Assembly (NCBI GenBank): GCA_021399435.1
Contig: JAJTUP010000010.1
Coordinates: forward strand, 496,001 to 560,000
DNA: 64,000 bases
From: Diaporthe sp. PMI_573
Lineage: Eukaryota; Ascomycota; Sordariomycetes; Diaporthales; Diaporthaceae
Reading direction: 5' to 3'
The notes under the pieces are model-generated. The model saw nothing but the letters and a program-made list of their open reading frames with translations. It was not told where the DNA came from and made no database searches. Below, piece by piece: positions 32,663-43,600 of the stretch. How positions within the stretch are numbered: the stretch's first letter is position 1; every line of letters starts with the position of its first letter. Made by a program: the position numbers and the translations under genes.

Positions 32663-33540
32663 ATGGCCCCCTCCCCACCAGCAGTGGAGACTTGGACAGC
32701 CAGAAGCCACTGCATCACCATCTTCACCCCAAACGGAAGCAGCAGCGTCTTCGAGAAGTCGCTGCGCAGATGGAGAGATTCATGGCAAAAGGCCCCCGAG
32801 TCCCTCCTCGACCTGACCAACTCCAAGGATTCCCTGTCCCGGTCGGCCACGTCCCTGCTGGGGCTGGCCCACGTACGCGTCTACTTCGACCTGGGCGGCT
32901 GGCGCTCCGAGCTGCTGCAGGTGAACAGCCGTCGGTACTCCCCAGGAATGATTGCAGACATGGCGCGGGCGGCGCCACCTCCCGTCCGGGGCCCGCACCT
33001 GCTCAAGGCCTTGCTGCACTCCGTGCACGCCTTGAGCGTGCCCGCCCAGCTGGGGATCCACTACCTCGCCAACTGTCATGCGTTCTTTCTGAGCTTGCAG
33101 CACGCGTTCTGCTTCTTCGAGTGCGCTGTTTTCCTCAGCAAGTGGCTTCTGTCGCTGTGTGGTAATGAGGAGCCTGAGAGGGTTGTTACTGGTAATCGTT
33201 TCTTTCTTTCGTCCTTCCTCCATTTCTCGTTCTTCCACACAGAATATAATTATATATCGCGGACATGGAGTGTCAGGTGGTCAACTGGGCTGTGGCTATG
33301 GTCTTTGAGGTCCAAACCTCTCAGGGCCTGAACTTGGACAACACTGGTCTTCCTCCAATACTTAGCTCGAGAAATGAGGAGGGCATAGAGGCCACCCACC
33401 CCACCAAGTTGCGGCAGCTGGCAATTGCCGTGGTTGACATATTTGCACAGATTTTTAGGAAATGCAATAGTGTGTGGCCCGCCATGGCGATGTATGGAGA
33501 AGGCCTGGAGATGTATTCCCGCTTATTGTCGGGAGAATGA
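32663..33540 (+). CDS. C-terminal (MHR-like) part of a fungal-specific transcription factor, probably truncated
   Basis: The first stretch (to about 33170) reads LRRWRDSWQKAPESLLDL, then SATSLLGLAHVRVYF, ALLHSVHALSVPAQLGIHYLA and FFECAVFLSKWLLSL. This is the C-terminal half of the regulatory domain of fungal C2H2/C6 transcription factors. A second exon encodes NEEGIEATHPTKLRQLAIAVVDIFAQIF and LEMYSRLLSGE to the stop at 33540. An intron of about 100 nt lies between; its acceptor may be GAGTGTCAG at 33273, but the exact ends are uncertain. No DNA-binding finger and no upstream half of the domain lie 5', where the intergenic sequence starts abruptly. Probably a truncated gene. Expression would give a protein unable to bind DNA. 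Confidence 0.55.
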
Positions 33541-33819
33541 ACTGATGTGTGCAGAGGTGCATACTCAATAGTTAGTATTGTTCGGAGTCCTAGGGACTCT
33601 GACCCGGCCATTCGCCTGAAATAATAGATCTCATCTTGAATAAGAGCCCAGTGTATACTTAGCTATGTTCCTTGGGGTCCCACCACTTTAATCTTGCCAA
33701 AGTGCTTGCCGGCCCACATCCTTTCATATCAGTATTTGATCTGCTTGAGGTGAATTGCTCAGTATCCATCATGGGCTTCACCGTCCAGCCTCGGGTGGTC
33801 GTAGGAAAAGACATGATGA

Positions 33820-34330
33820 CTATTTATCGGAAACACTCGTAGCTAAGAGAGCTTTTGATTCAATAATTGAATCCGAGCTTCCTGATTTTATGCGAGGAAA
33901 GTAATACCAAATTCGAGAAATCCGATGTAGGGTTACCCCGAGGCTGTGAACACCATTTTGGTAAGTTACCGACCCAAGGACTACGTTGCACGCAGATGTT
34001 GGTACCGACAAGTCAAATGCCAACAAATCAGGTGTCTTAAGTTTGATTTTGAAGCTATCGCCATGGGAAACAAGTTCTTTCGATGTTGAGAACGACTCGG
34101 CGGGTACTGTACGTTTCTTCAAACGCGGCTTGGGACCTGCCGAGGCGTCATACTCCGCCTCCAACAAGTCTCCAAGTCTCCAATCTCACAGTGCCGGCCA
34201 AGTCCAGATTTGCTGAACAGCCAGACTGTGCACACGGCCGAGGCCCCAAATAATGGTCCAGAGCATCTCGTTGAGAAAGTCCAATTGGAAGCGTTTCTCA
34301 TCAGTCATCACGTACAAGTGAAGGAACAAC
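33820..34330 (-). CDS. hypothetical, possibly two-exon ORF, unrecognised
   Basis: On the minus strand an ATG near 34318 opens MTDEKRFQLDFLNEM, then GLGRVHSLAVQQIWTW before a stop. A second open frame at 34167-33820 encodes a basic region (AGPKPRLKKRTV) and 80 more residues. They could be exons of one small gene, but no splice pair is convincing and no family is recognised. The remaining DNA between 33541 and 34546 shows nothing else. Confidence 0.25.
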
Positions 34331-34546
34331 ATAATTACAGCATTCATCATGTATCAAGGTCGCAGCAATGGATTGAAATTGTCCTATGGTTGGGGTCGAT
34401 GAACTCGGTAATCCCCGGAGCGCATTCCTCCTCTATCTCTTCATCTGAACTGAGCAATTTCGATGGCTGCAGCAGTGAGCACTCAGTTTGTAGCCATGCC
34501 CGCTGTCAATTGTAGATTGTGAATTCCCCCAAGCAGCCAACTCCCC

Positions 34547-35446
34547 TCAATAGAGCAGAAACCTCTTGGCCACCTTGCAGAGGGCCCGAGTAGCATCAAA
34601 GTTCCAGGTGCTCGGCTTCGTCCGCATCATCGTATCCGCCCAGTCCTGATCGCATTCGAATATCTCCAGGAACATCCCAATGTCCTCCCAGTAGTCGGGC
34701 ATGAATCCGGCACACTCAAAGTCGAGCAGGCTTGTCACTCGGCCGTCCGCAGTGGCCATCAGGTTCCGCGGGTGGATGTCGCCGTGTGTGAAGACCGCTG
34801 TCTCGGAGCGGGGAAAGTTTTGCTTGACGTTTTCATCTGTACCGCCGTATTCGTCGTACCGCTGTAGTATGAAATCTCTGAAGGCATCATCGGTGTCGTG
34901 CAAGCTTTTGTCTAATGGTTTTATCGAGTGTCCAGTCAAGCCACCCTGTGGGTACAAGGGCGAGCCATCCACAGTTGTGTAGAGGCATGTCTCAGGCGGT
35001 ATCTCCTCAGGCCTCGGTATCTGGCGTAATGCCATGACGATTTTCCAGATATCATGACATGCCTGTTCCTTCTGACTGGGATTAAGACGCAGCCACACTT
35101 CCTCCAGGGTCTCGCCGGGGACCTGCTCCATGAAGATCAACCCGTGTCGTGGATTGGTGAAGTCGCAAAAATAAACTTTCGGTACCGGGACATTGGGGTC
35201 ATGCTGTCCGACGTATTGCATTGCAGCGCTTTCGCTGCTCCGAGTGGCCCAGCTCAGCTTGACCAACATGTCGTCCTCGTATTGGAACAACCAAGCACGT
35301 CCCTGTCGACGGGGCAGGTGCGGCATAACTTCGCGAAGGACTTCAAAGGGAAGTTCGCTGACAATACGCTTGTTTGCATGTTGATCTGTGACAACTGCTG
35401 CCGTTTGTAAGGCTATGGCTGTTGTGGTGGTCGTGTTGGATGTCAT
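34547..35446 (-). CDS. APH-fold phosphotransferase-like protein, 299 aa
   Basis: A single-exon gene from ATG 35446. It has the aminoglycoside phosphotransferase/choline-kinase fold: N-lobe with LVKLSWATRSSESAAMQYV, hinge block HGLIFMEQVPGETLEEVW (residues 101-118), catalytic loop THGDIHPRNLM (220-230, Asp 223 and Asn 228) and the metal-binding LLDFECAGFMPDYWE (240-254, DFE instead of DxD). Fungal genomes carry many such cytosolic proteins of unknown substrate. They are related to small-molecule kinases and are not evidence of antibiotic resistance. Length fits the family. A promoter region of about 1 kb precedes it with nothing else recognised. Confidence 0.85.
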   Translation of the reverse strand: MTSNTTTTTAIALQTAAVVTDQHANKRIVSELPFEVLREVMPHLPRRQGRAWLFQYEDDMLVKLSWATRSSESAAMQYVGQHDPNVPVPKVYFCDFTNPRHGLIFMEQVPGETLEEVWLRLNPSQKEQACHDIWKIVMALRQIPRPEEIPPETCLYTTVDGSPLYPQGGLTGHSIKPLDKSLHDTDDAFRDFILQRYDEYGGTDENVKQNFPRSETAVFTHGDIHPRNLMATADGRVTSLLDFECAGFMPDYWEDIGMFLEIFECDQDWADTMMRTKPSTWNFDATRALCKVAKRFLLY

Positions 35447-36499
35447 GGTTGCTGCAGCAAAAGCTCACTCTGTCTCTGTCGATTACTTAGTTTTGGTATT
35501 CTTGTGGAGATTACGTCTCGGATGATTGATCATGGTCTCATAAATATGAGCCGAAAAAGGTTGATCGCTAGGAAAATTGAGTGAAAATAAGTTCTGGCTT
35601 CAAAGCTGGGAAACAAAGGGAAGCGACCTTGAAGAACCTAAATGATTTTCTTGGTTTCTGTTTGCAGCAACATAACAACGAGATTGTCTCCCGTTGTTCA
35701 GATATGAAACAATGCCTTTGTTCTCTCTTTGGTTCGGGCCGGGACGTTGCTTTAACTTCTACGGCCTAGGTAGATATGTTTGTACGTTTGAATGATGACA
35801 GCACAACATCTTCTTATCCAGGCATGTCATTTCCCTGCGTCAAGCAATGCACATAAACTTGCAACACACTTTATTGATAGGACTATTCATAGCATCCTCA
35901 AATAGTTCATGGGCCTTTGTGAGACATTTGTGTCTTTAAGGGCTCAAAAGCAATCATATATCGAGAATCATCTTTTGCTATGTTCAACAAGAAGGACATT
36001 CTAGTAGTGTGGGCCTTCAATGAATAGAAACAAATGATTTGGGATAACAATATCGAGGCACAACTCATACGTCTGACCGCAATGTATAAGCCTTATTGTT
36101 TCTGACTTGACTGTCTTAATTAGTGATCAGGTGGAAGAAAGGACCAAAGTTATTGTAAGTAAGTGTTAGTTATTGTGAGTAATTGTAGTTACATTCATTG
36201 TCAGCAAGTGATGTCAATATGAGTAAATATTGAATCCGTGGTGTAAGTACAACGCGTTCTTTCTTTCCACGGGCTGAACATGCTTAGTTCTTGCCAAGTA
36301 GCTTTGTAGACTTACTCGCGAGCATCCAAGGTCTCGATATAACTAAGCCAGCAGGAATACTATATAATACATATGCAATGGCTCTATCGTTGCGGCATTC
36401 TACAACCTGCACATCTATTGCATCCTCAAGGTTGATAAGACACCGTTCTCTGTGAGCACTCACCGAACAATCTCATTTGACACCTCGACTTCAGCAACC
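35447..36499. other. 1-kb intergenic region, two divergent promoters
   Basis: AT-rich non-coding sequence between the divergent genes at 35446 and 36500. A TATATAATACATA run at 36360-36372 lies about 130 nt upstream of the ATG at 36500 and is a reasonable TATA element. GTAAGTAAGTGTTAG and TGTGAGTAATTGTAG near 36155-36190 form a loose short repeat. No RNA gene was seen. Confidence 0.4.
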
Positions 36500-37149
36500 A
36501 TGGCCAGCAGCGCACAGTGTGCTTGCAGTTTCCCACGACCATTTTCTAGTGAAGACGTCGTGGGAACGATCCGCAGAGTTCTTAGAACGGAGTTCCTCAA
36601 CGTAGAGGATGGTGCCACGTACTCTCGGAAGCACGTATGCGGCTCCAACCCGAACCAATGGAGACAGGTAGGTGAGGCCTTGAGACCATTCACCCCCCCT
36701 CCCGATAAGCTGTTGTGGGTTGTTCGACAGCGTCAGCAAGGAAAGGGTCCACACTGGAGCCTTTTCGCGGCCTTCGACGACAACAGTGACGCCCCAAAGG
36801 GCAGAGTTTGGCAGGTAACTGGAGACCCTGACGTTGGAATGCGCTACACACACCGTGGACCCGAAAGCGCTCTCCCAATATTTCTCACGCGGTCATTTGC
36901 CGACAAACTCCTTGTGTGCGACAAAGTCTCAGAGCACTGGGAAGCAAAGGTCGATGAGATCGCCAACACCGTCAAGCCCCCGGGCCCCCTCAGGAAGGTA
37001 ATGCAGACCAGCCACGGAAAATAGATTTCCGACGAGGTACCTGCAAAACCTGGTTGTGGGAAGTCCTTGACCAACTTGTGAAGGAAGGCATTGTTTCAAG
37101 TGAAGCTGCCGAAAATGCAAGGAAGCTCCCGGACCTCAATCCCCAGTGA
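36500..37149 (+). pseudogene. small fungal protein of unknown function, frameshifted near its 3' end
   Basis: From ATG 36500 the frame encodes HWSLFAAFDD, then RVWQVTGDPDVGMRYTHRGP and DKVSEHWEAKVDEIANTVKPPGP, the order seen in a small fungal family of unknown function. It then runs to a stop at 37024. In the next frame the sequence is open from before 37000 to a stop at 37147-37149 and reads QPRKIDFRRGTCKTWLWEVL, DQLVKEGIVSSEAA, a natural-looking C-terminus. The switch falls in a C/G-run at about 36975-36990 and no GT-AG intron of the right phase fits. I conclude a one-base indel, real or a sequencing error. No signal peptide. Neighbours give no functional hint. Confidence 0.6.
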
Positions 37150-38397
37150 GCAGTCCCTAGTTCTTGTCTTCTTCCGTAGTAGACTGCTATGCCATAGCAG
37201 CAAAGAGCCACAGGTAGGCTACAGTTATTGTATCACTTCGTATTTTAAGCGTAACATCCAACATGGTGATAGTGAACACGTCTATGTATGCTGTACGGCA
37301 TCTTACAAATCAATGTGATATTTTCCTCGAGGATAGCCCTGTCGGTGGGTGAGCCTCCGTCCTGTGATCAATCAGAGCTCCCATAGAATCACATTTTGTG
37401 GGTCAAGTGCGTAGCTATACTGTCGGGGCTATAGGTGCCGTATCAATACGCGTAAAGCTCGCCATAGTATACTCACAGATGCAGATCCATGATTAATTAG
37501 TCGGCGGTGTCAATAGAAATTAAGTCCGGCCAAGGTAAATCGTCCTCTCGTTTGAAGACACTCCTGCTATCTTGGCAGCAACCGCACTCGTGGGGAAACT
37601 GTGTCGTATTTCCCACCTCGCGCCCATACCTTCCGCAGCACGGATTGGGACTAATAATTTCTGCCAAGCACCGAGTCGACATCGTGTCCTCACCTTTGAA
37701 TGGGACCCTTTTGTCTGTAACGGCAAGCTCCTCAAATCTCCGAGAGCCTGATCCCTGCAAATGGCACCCCCAAGCAGACAAGGTGGGCCAATGGGACACG
37801 GCTGCAAGAGCTCATTGGATATACATCACTGCTCATTTCCGATCCTTAAAGGACTGATCTGAAGTTTATGTTGTCTAATGTCGGCGAGGTCCATATCAAG
37901 AGAAACAGGGCATGCCCAAGTGCCTAGTAGTAATGCATCATACTTTTTCCCGTAAAGGCCCATACAACATTCAAAGCGTGTGAAGCCAGCAATACGTAGT
38001 AGAAATCCTCACTCAATATTCTGTACCAGGTTCTCTTGATCTTCACGCCTTGTAGCGCATTTTGACGTTTTCGAGCTTTGGTTAACTTCGACATGTCATG
38101 TTAGCAGTAATAACAAGATGACTTTCGCGTACGATGGTGCTGGGTCAATAGTAGTAATGATTTTCAAGTGTGGCTGTTTTGTGTCGATATTAGGGGTAAG
38201 CATTCAAGCCCGCCAAGACGGAATATCTGGCTTGGGAGTAACATTCGGTACTCAACCTCACGAGGAGCGGGGGACGGAGCCTGGAAATTCAAAGAAGAAT
38301 AAATTCTAGTTTGAAGTAAAATATAAGTAAGATCAGTCTTCCCTGAATGCAAGTCTCGGTCGAAAGCCGGGCATCTTGACTCACCCAATCCGTCGCG
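37150..38397. other. intergenic region with one unconvincing Cys-rich ORF
   Basis: About 1.25 kb. On the minus strand 37497-37799 is open and encodes a 100-codon peptide ending in a cysteine-rich part (NPCCGRYG, HECGCCQD), but it has no signal peptide or clear start. It may be a last exon. Nothing else was recognised. The last 60 bp before 38398 are the leader of the PL11 gene. Confidence 0.35.
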
Positions 38398-40224
38398 ATG
38401 AGGCTCGGAGTGCTCAGCATGAACTCAGTGTCTAGGGTCGCCTTCGCGGCGACCCTGGTCATCGCAATGACCATCCTATTCGTACCCATTGTTGTTGCTC
38501 AACGCCCGATGGAGAAGCTCGGTCGTGGCGTGGTAGCAGTTCGCGCGAGCACCGCAAATGTTCTTGTCAGTTGGCGCCTCCTAGGCCTCGACCCGTCTGG
38601 TATTGGCTTCAACGTCTACCGAGCAACGGGTTCCGGATCAGCGACGAAACTCAACGCAAATGTCCTGACGGCTGGTACCAACTACCTCGACGCAACGGCC
38701 AATCTGGCACAGACCAATACTTACCATGTCCGGCCTGTGGTGGGCGGTGCAGAGCAGGCGGCGAGCGGTGCCTTTACTCTTCCGGCCAACAAGGCGGTTG
38801 AGCCCGTGGTGCGAGTCCCAATCAAAGCTGGCAATGAGATCAAGTATGTCTGGGTCGGCGATTTCGACGGTGATGGAGAATACGACTTCCTCGTGGGCAG
38901 GAAAGGCACTCGGCAGAAGCTCGAGGCCTATCGCAGTGACGGGACATTCCTCTGGGACGTCGACATGGGGCCGAACAGCGAGAACCAGGACAACATTGAA
39001 CCAGGATCTTCGGCACTCTACCTCGGCCATTGGGACGGTGTGACAGTCTACGACTTGGACAGCGATGGACGTGCCGAAGTGGCGGTTCGGATCGCCAACG
39101 GTGTGCGCTTCGGCGATGGGCAAACATTCTCCGCGTCCAACAACAACCACCAGTTCATTGCCATTCTTGACGGTCGTACAGGCGCATTACGTGCCAGTGC
39201 CCAGATTCCTACCGATTACCTGGCAGACGGACCGCTGGCAGCGCGGTTCGGAGTAGGCTATCTGGACGGGACCCGGCCGCATCTAGTGGCATACATGAAG
39301 AACAGGATCGGCTCCGGAGACTTCAATCTTATGATGACTGCTTGGACCTTCAGTGGCAGCTCCGTCAACATGGCATGGAAGTGGCTCCGAGGCAGCCAGA
39401 ATGCCCCTGATGGACACAACACCCGTATTATCGACGTGGACGGCGACGGAAGGGACGAGGTCAGTGAGATCGGGTTCATGCTCAACGGCAATGGCACGGT
39501 ACGCTACCTGCTGGGGCCTAAGGGCGTTGTCCATGGTGACCGTTTCCACATCGCCAAGATGGATCCCAGCCGTGCCGGTCTGCAGGGCTACGGCGTGCAA
39601 CAAGATAACCCAAGCGGCCTACATGAATACTATTACGACGCACGCACTGGCGAACTCATCTGGCAGCACAAGGGCGACCTAGCCGACGTCGGCCGGGGGA
39701 TGGCGGGCGACATCGATCCACGGAGCCCCGGAATGGAGGTCTGGTCGTTCGAAGGTATCTACAACGCTCGCACCAACCAGCTCACGGAGCCCAACACCGC
39801 ATTGCGTCCATGGCCGCATCTGGGCCTGTGGTGGGATGGCGACGCGCTGATGGAGCTTTACAATGACGGCAAGTTTGAGAAGTGGGACTGGCTGAACCCC
39901 AAGGCGACCAACAGTCTCCCGAGGCTGCTCAGGATCTCGGACTTTGGTGCTATCAACGCGGACGGTGTCAACCCGGCTTTCCACGGCGACATTCTCGGCG
40001 ACTGGCGAGAGGAGGTCATCGTCACGAACTCTGACCACAGCCAGCTCATCATTTTCACCACGGACCGTCCGTCTGACATCCGCCTCTACACGCTGCCGCA
40101 CAATCCGGCCTACCGCAATTCTATGACGCTCAAGGGTTACGTCCAGTCTCATCATTTGGACTACTTCCTGGGTCAAGGCATGACTACTCCCCCGCAGCCA
40201 AACATTCGTTATGCGGGTGCGTGA
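38398..40224 (+). CDS. secreted rhamnogalacturonan lyase, family PL11, 608 aa
   Basis: An intronless gene. The product begins with a signal peptide (hydrophobic AFAATLVIAMTILFVPIVVAQ, cleavage about residue 35), then a family-typical fibronectin-like N-terminal segment (RPMEKLGRGVVAVRA, VSWRLLGLDPSGIGFNVYR) and an eight-bladed propeller rich in calcium-binding loops: GDFDGDGEYDFLVGRKG, YDLDSDGRAEVAVR, IDVDGDGRDEVSEIG. The C-terminus has GDILGDWREEVIV and LMTAW-like repeats, as in bacterial YesW/YesX enzymes. PL11 lyases cleave the rhamnose-galacturonate backbone of pectin by beta-elimination. Length matches the family. PL11 is mainly bacterial and scarce in fungi. Absence of introns and a more GC-rich, even codon usage than neighbouring genes suggest acquisition by transfer. 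It neighbours a GH71 enzyme, giving a small carbohydrate-active cluster. Confidence 0.92.
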   Translation: MRLGVLSMNSVSRVAFAATLVIAMTILFVPIVVAQRPMEKLGRGVVAVRASTANVLVSWRLLGLDPSGIGFNVYRATGSGSATKLNANVLTAGTNYLDATANLAQTNTYHVRPVVGGAEQAASGAFTLPANKAVEPVVRVPIKAGNEIKYVWVGDFDGDGEYDFLVGRKGTRQKLEAYRSDGTFLWDVDMGPNSENQDNIEPGSSALYLGHWDGVTVYDLDSDGRAEVAVRIANGVRFGDGQTFSASNNNHQFIAILDGRTGALRASAQIPTDYLADGPLAARFGVGYLDGTRPHLVAYMKNRIGSGDFNLMMTAWTFSGSSVNMAWKWLRGSQNAPDGHNTRIIDVDGDGRDEVSEIGFMLNGNGTVRYLLGPKGVVHGDRFHIAKMDPSRAGLQGYGVQQDNPSGLHEYYYDARTGELIWQHKGDLADVGRGMAGDIDPRSPGMEVWSFEGIYNARTNQLTEPNTALRPWPHLGLWWDGDALMELYNDGKFEKWDWLNPKATNSLPRLLRISDFGAINADGVNPAFHGDILGDWREEVIVTNSDHSQLIIFTTDRPSDIRLYTLPHNPAYRNSMTLKGYVQSHHLDYFLGQGMTTPPQPNIRYAGA

Positions 40225-40662
40225 GTGTCTGTTATGCGAGGCATGGAATGGCATAGGGACAGTGGTCGGTATGGACGTTCAACCAAACCGGTAGATACAA
40301 ATTTATGTATTCATTTGAGAACTTAGCTTAATATTCATTCAAGCCACAATGTCATGCTGAGGCACAGCGTCCATCTCACGCTTATGACAGCCAGGCAGCA
40401 GGCTTAGCTGAGGCCAACGGGATTTGTGATGATCGCTGTTGAATTTCGATGAGTATCTGCTGCGAAGAATTTGGTGAACTTTGAAGTCACAACTTCAGTC
40501 CAACGTCTATGGAAGGCCGTTGACACTGGAGGTGCAACCAGAAGAATCGGACCGCAAATCGGCAAGGTCAAGATAGCGACTAAGTAAATACCGCAAGCCG
40601 CGGTCCAAGGGGTGTTCTAGTAGTGACAGCATGTCGACAGACATCCATGCTCTGTTCGCATC
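40225..40662. other. intergenic between convergent genes
   Basis: 438 bp between the stop of the PL11 gene and the stop of the convergent GH71 gene. It must contain both polyadenylation regions. AATTTATGTATTCATTTG near 40300 is a plausible one. No other feature. Confidence 0.4.
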
Positions 40663-43600
40663 CTACTTGGTACAGCTTCGCGTGATCTTCTGGATCCTAG
40701 TCGCCGTGTCGTCGACGATGGAGCCCAGCTTCGAGATCTCGCTTGTCATGCCCTTCCGCGCCGCCGCCATCTTGGAGAAGCTTTCGGCGTTCCTGTCCAG
40801 CCTCGTCACGCCGCGGGCGCCCATGAGCCACCCCATGATCAGGAACGGCGCGCTGCCGGGCTCGCCGACAAAGGGGACGATCATGAGCAGCGCGGTGACG
40901 ATCCAGCCGACCAGGCGGTTCTTCTCCTCCTCCTTCTGCGTCTTGCCGATGGCCTTGACCTGCTCCATGGCGAGGATGGCCTGCGACGCCATCGACACCG
41001 CCAGCGCGTACACCTGCACCGTGTCGAGCGCCGACCCGCCCCAGCCGCCGAAGAGCAGGTCCAGGAATGTGGCCTCGATCTGCGACGGGAGCGCGGCCAG
41101 GTTGCCCGAGGCGCCCGTCCACATGTCCTGCGGGTTGTCGACGGTGATGGCCGAGTCGGCCGCCTTGACCGGGAAGTTGTTCCACGTGTCGTAGTGGCAG
41201 ACCTGCCCGACGTTGCACGGAGAGAAGGGGACCACCCTGCCCCACGCCACCCAGTCCCTCTCCACGCCGTAGTTGGCCAGGAGGATGCTCCAGAACTCAT
41301 TTGCGGTCGAGTCGCGTAGGTACCAGTACCAGTCTTTTGATCCGTGGCTGGTCACGGACTGGTAGGTGGGACAAGTGCCGAGTGCCCGGATGACTCTGGT
41401 TTGGTTAGAGAAATGCCCCTCGCTTGTCATGTTGATGAACATTGTATCAGCTGAAGTTGTGTTGGTGAACATTCCATCAGGTGAAGTCTTGTTGGTGAAG
41501 TCTGCGTCAGTTGATGTTTTGTTCAAGTTGACAAACTTGGCATGAGCTGTCGGGCCCACCGAACAGTCAAAGTATTTGGTCCCGTTGGCGGTCATGAAGG
41601 CAGTGATTGCGGGCTGGACGAATGATGTAAGTAAGTGCCGGTACTCAGTGAAGAAGGATGGATGGATTGTGGTCATCGAGAGTGTAGCGACTCTACGTAC
41701 CTGGATCATGCTCTTGATATAGTCCTCATAGTATCCAAATAGCTCTGCATAGCCGTGACTGACGGTGGCGTACGCACCCAAGTTGGCGGTCATGTTCGCG
41801 GACAGAAATTCCAAAGTCCACATCTCTGCGCAGAACATGCGGTCATCCGGCAGAGCAGCAGCAGCGGCTTGAAGAGCCTCCATGGATGTATACTTGGTGC
41901 TGTAATCGCACAAGTACCTCTCTTGCACTTCGCATACACAGAGCCCGACCGTGTTGCACGCAAAATCACACAAAGCATGGACGTCCGCGTTGCCGTCGTC
42001 GGGATAAAAGGCGAACATGGTGTCGACGTCCGTCTTGGCGCTGGTATAGCTAGACAGAGGCCTCAGGGGCCCGGTTTCTGTGCAGCTGCAAATGTGAACA
42101 GGACCTATAGACGTTAGTAAGCTTCAAAAGAAGTTCAACGATTGAACTTTAAACCCGAGCTTCGACTCACAATAACCGTACGCGCAACCCCAAGCACACA
42201 GGTCGTCGACATCATACTTGGTAGTACCACTTGTGCCAGCGGTGCAAGCATCCGGGAGGAAAGGCGACACGCTCGGGCTCGTAAGCGGGCCAGGGTCGGT
42301 CGTCTGGCACGATTTGGGGAACCTGTAGCCCAGGTTGTAGACAAAGCTGCACAAGCCGCCGTAACTGGGGTCGCTCCTCGCGTACCCCTTATCCCCAGTA
42401 TACACGAGATTCGTCTTGAGGATGCCCATCTGCTGGCACACGCAGGCTGGCGGGCAGTACCCGTGCCCGCATGCGACCTGGCAGATGCCGGCGAAGTCCC
42501 CAGCGCCCGTCCCCTTGATGCACGTCTGGCTCGCGACGCTGACGGTCTGGGCAGAGACGGTGCCCGAGGTGAAACCGCCGACCACGACCGGGTTGAAGTT
42601 TGCGTAGCCGTCGGTGCAGCCGCCTATGGGCTTACCCTTGACTGTCGCGATGACTGCCCCGTCCCGTATCAGGTTCGCGGAGACGTCACCGGTATCATGA
42701 CCCGGGGCTAAGTAGGCATAGCCGTAGTATACTCCGACACCACCGGCGGGCTCGACAAGCCAGGCACCTTGCCTGTAGTACTCGCACGTCAGCAGTGATT
42801 CCGGACAAGGCGGCGCGGCATGTGATGCCCTGCCAGGCTACTGGAAGACCAGGGAAGAGGGGAGGGAACACAGACTGAGTATGGCCTCCAACGGTGATAG
42901 ATACATTCACGGGTGATCCCACTGTTGCCATGAAGCTGATGTAGTTGTATCCAAGGGTGCCTGCTGGGAGGCCTTCAACCTGGAGCTGCGAGGCTGTGTT
43001 GATTGTGGTGCCTCCGTCACTACAGTCGCTTACATGGTTGACCACTTCTCAATGTCAGACTTTTTCCACAACAAAATGAGTCATCAATAGCACTTGGGAA
43101 CCCAAACGTACAATATTGAAGAATCAGGCTCTCCTCGGTCACAGTGGCAACCCCTTTCTTGTACTGATCCGCCCACACACTCAGTGGCCAGCGCAACGGA
43201 TTGTGCGGAACGCCCTTGACGTAGTCGAACGCAGCTTGTCCATCCGCGAAATACGGCGCCTTGGTCTGATAGCTACCGATATAATGAGACTGCGTCGGGC
43301 TTGTCAATGGTCGATGAACACACATTGCACACATGACTGGCACTTTGTGCGTTCAGGAGGTGGGGTGCAGCCGGGCTTACCTCGCCAAAGTCATTCCAAC
43401 TGATGATTTCTACATAGTCCGGCTGCTGTGGCTGAAGCGTCAGCACCTGGGTCCAGCGATCGGCCCAGGCCAGCATCAGCTCATCTGGCCACATCCAGTT
43501 CTTCTTGTATTGGGGTAGGTTGGTGTAGAACCAAGGGGACACCCCCATCATGTAGGGCTTGCCTGTGGGTCAAGAGTTAGCCCGCGCATATGTGATCGTG

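Noticed and set aside
36155..36240. GTAAGT/GTGAGT-rich stretch as a repeat or splice cluster
   Set aside because: There are too few, irregular copies in non-coding AT-rich DNA; no support for function.
40697..41300. Long Arg-rich minus-strand frames overlapping the GH71 gene
   Set aside because: These are alternative-frame shadows of a GC-rich exon. The spliced GH71 frame accounts for the DNA.
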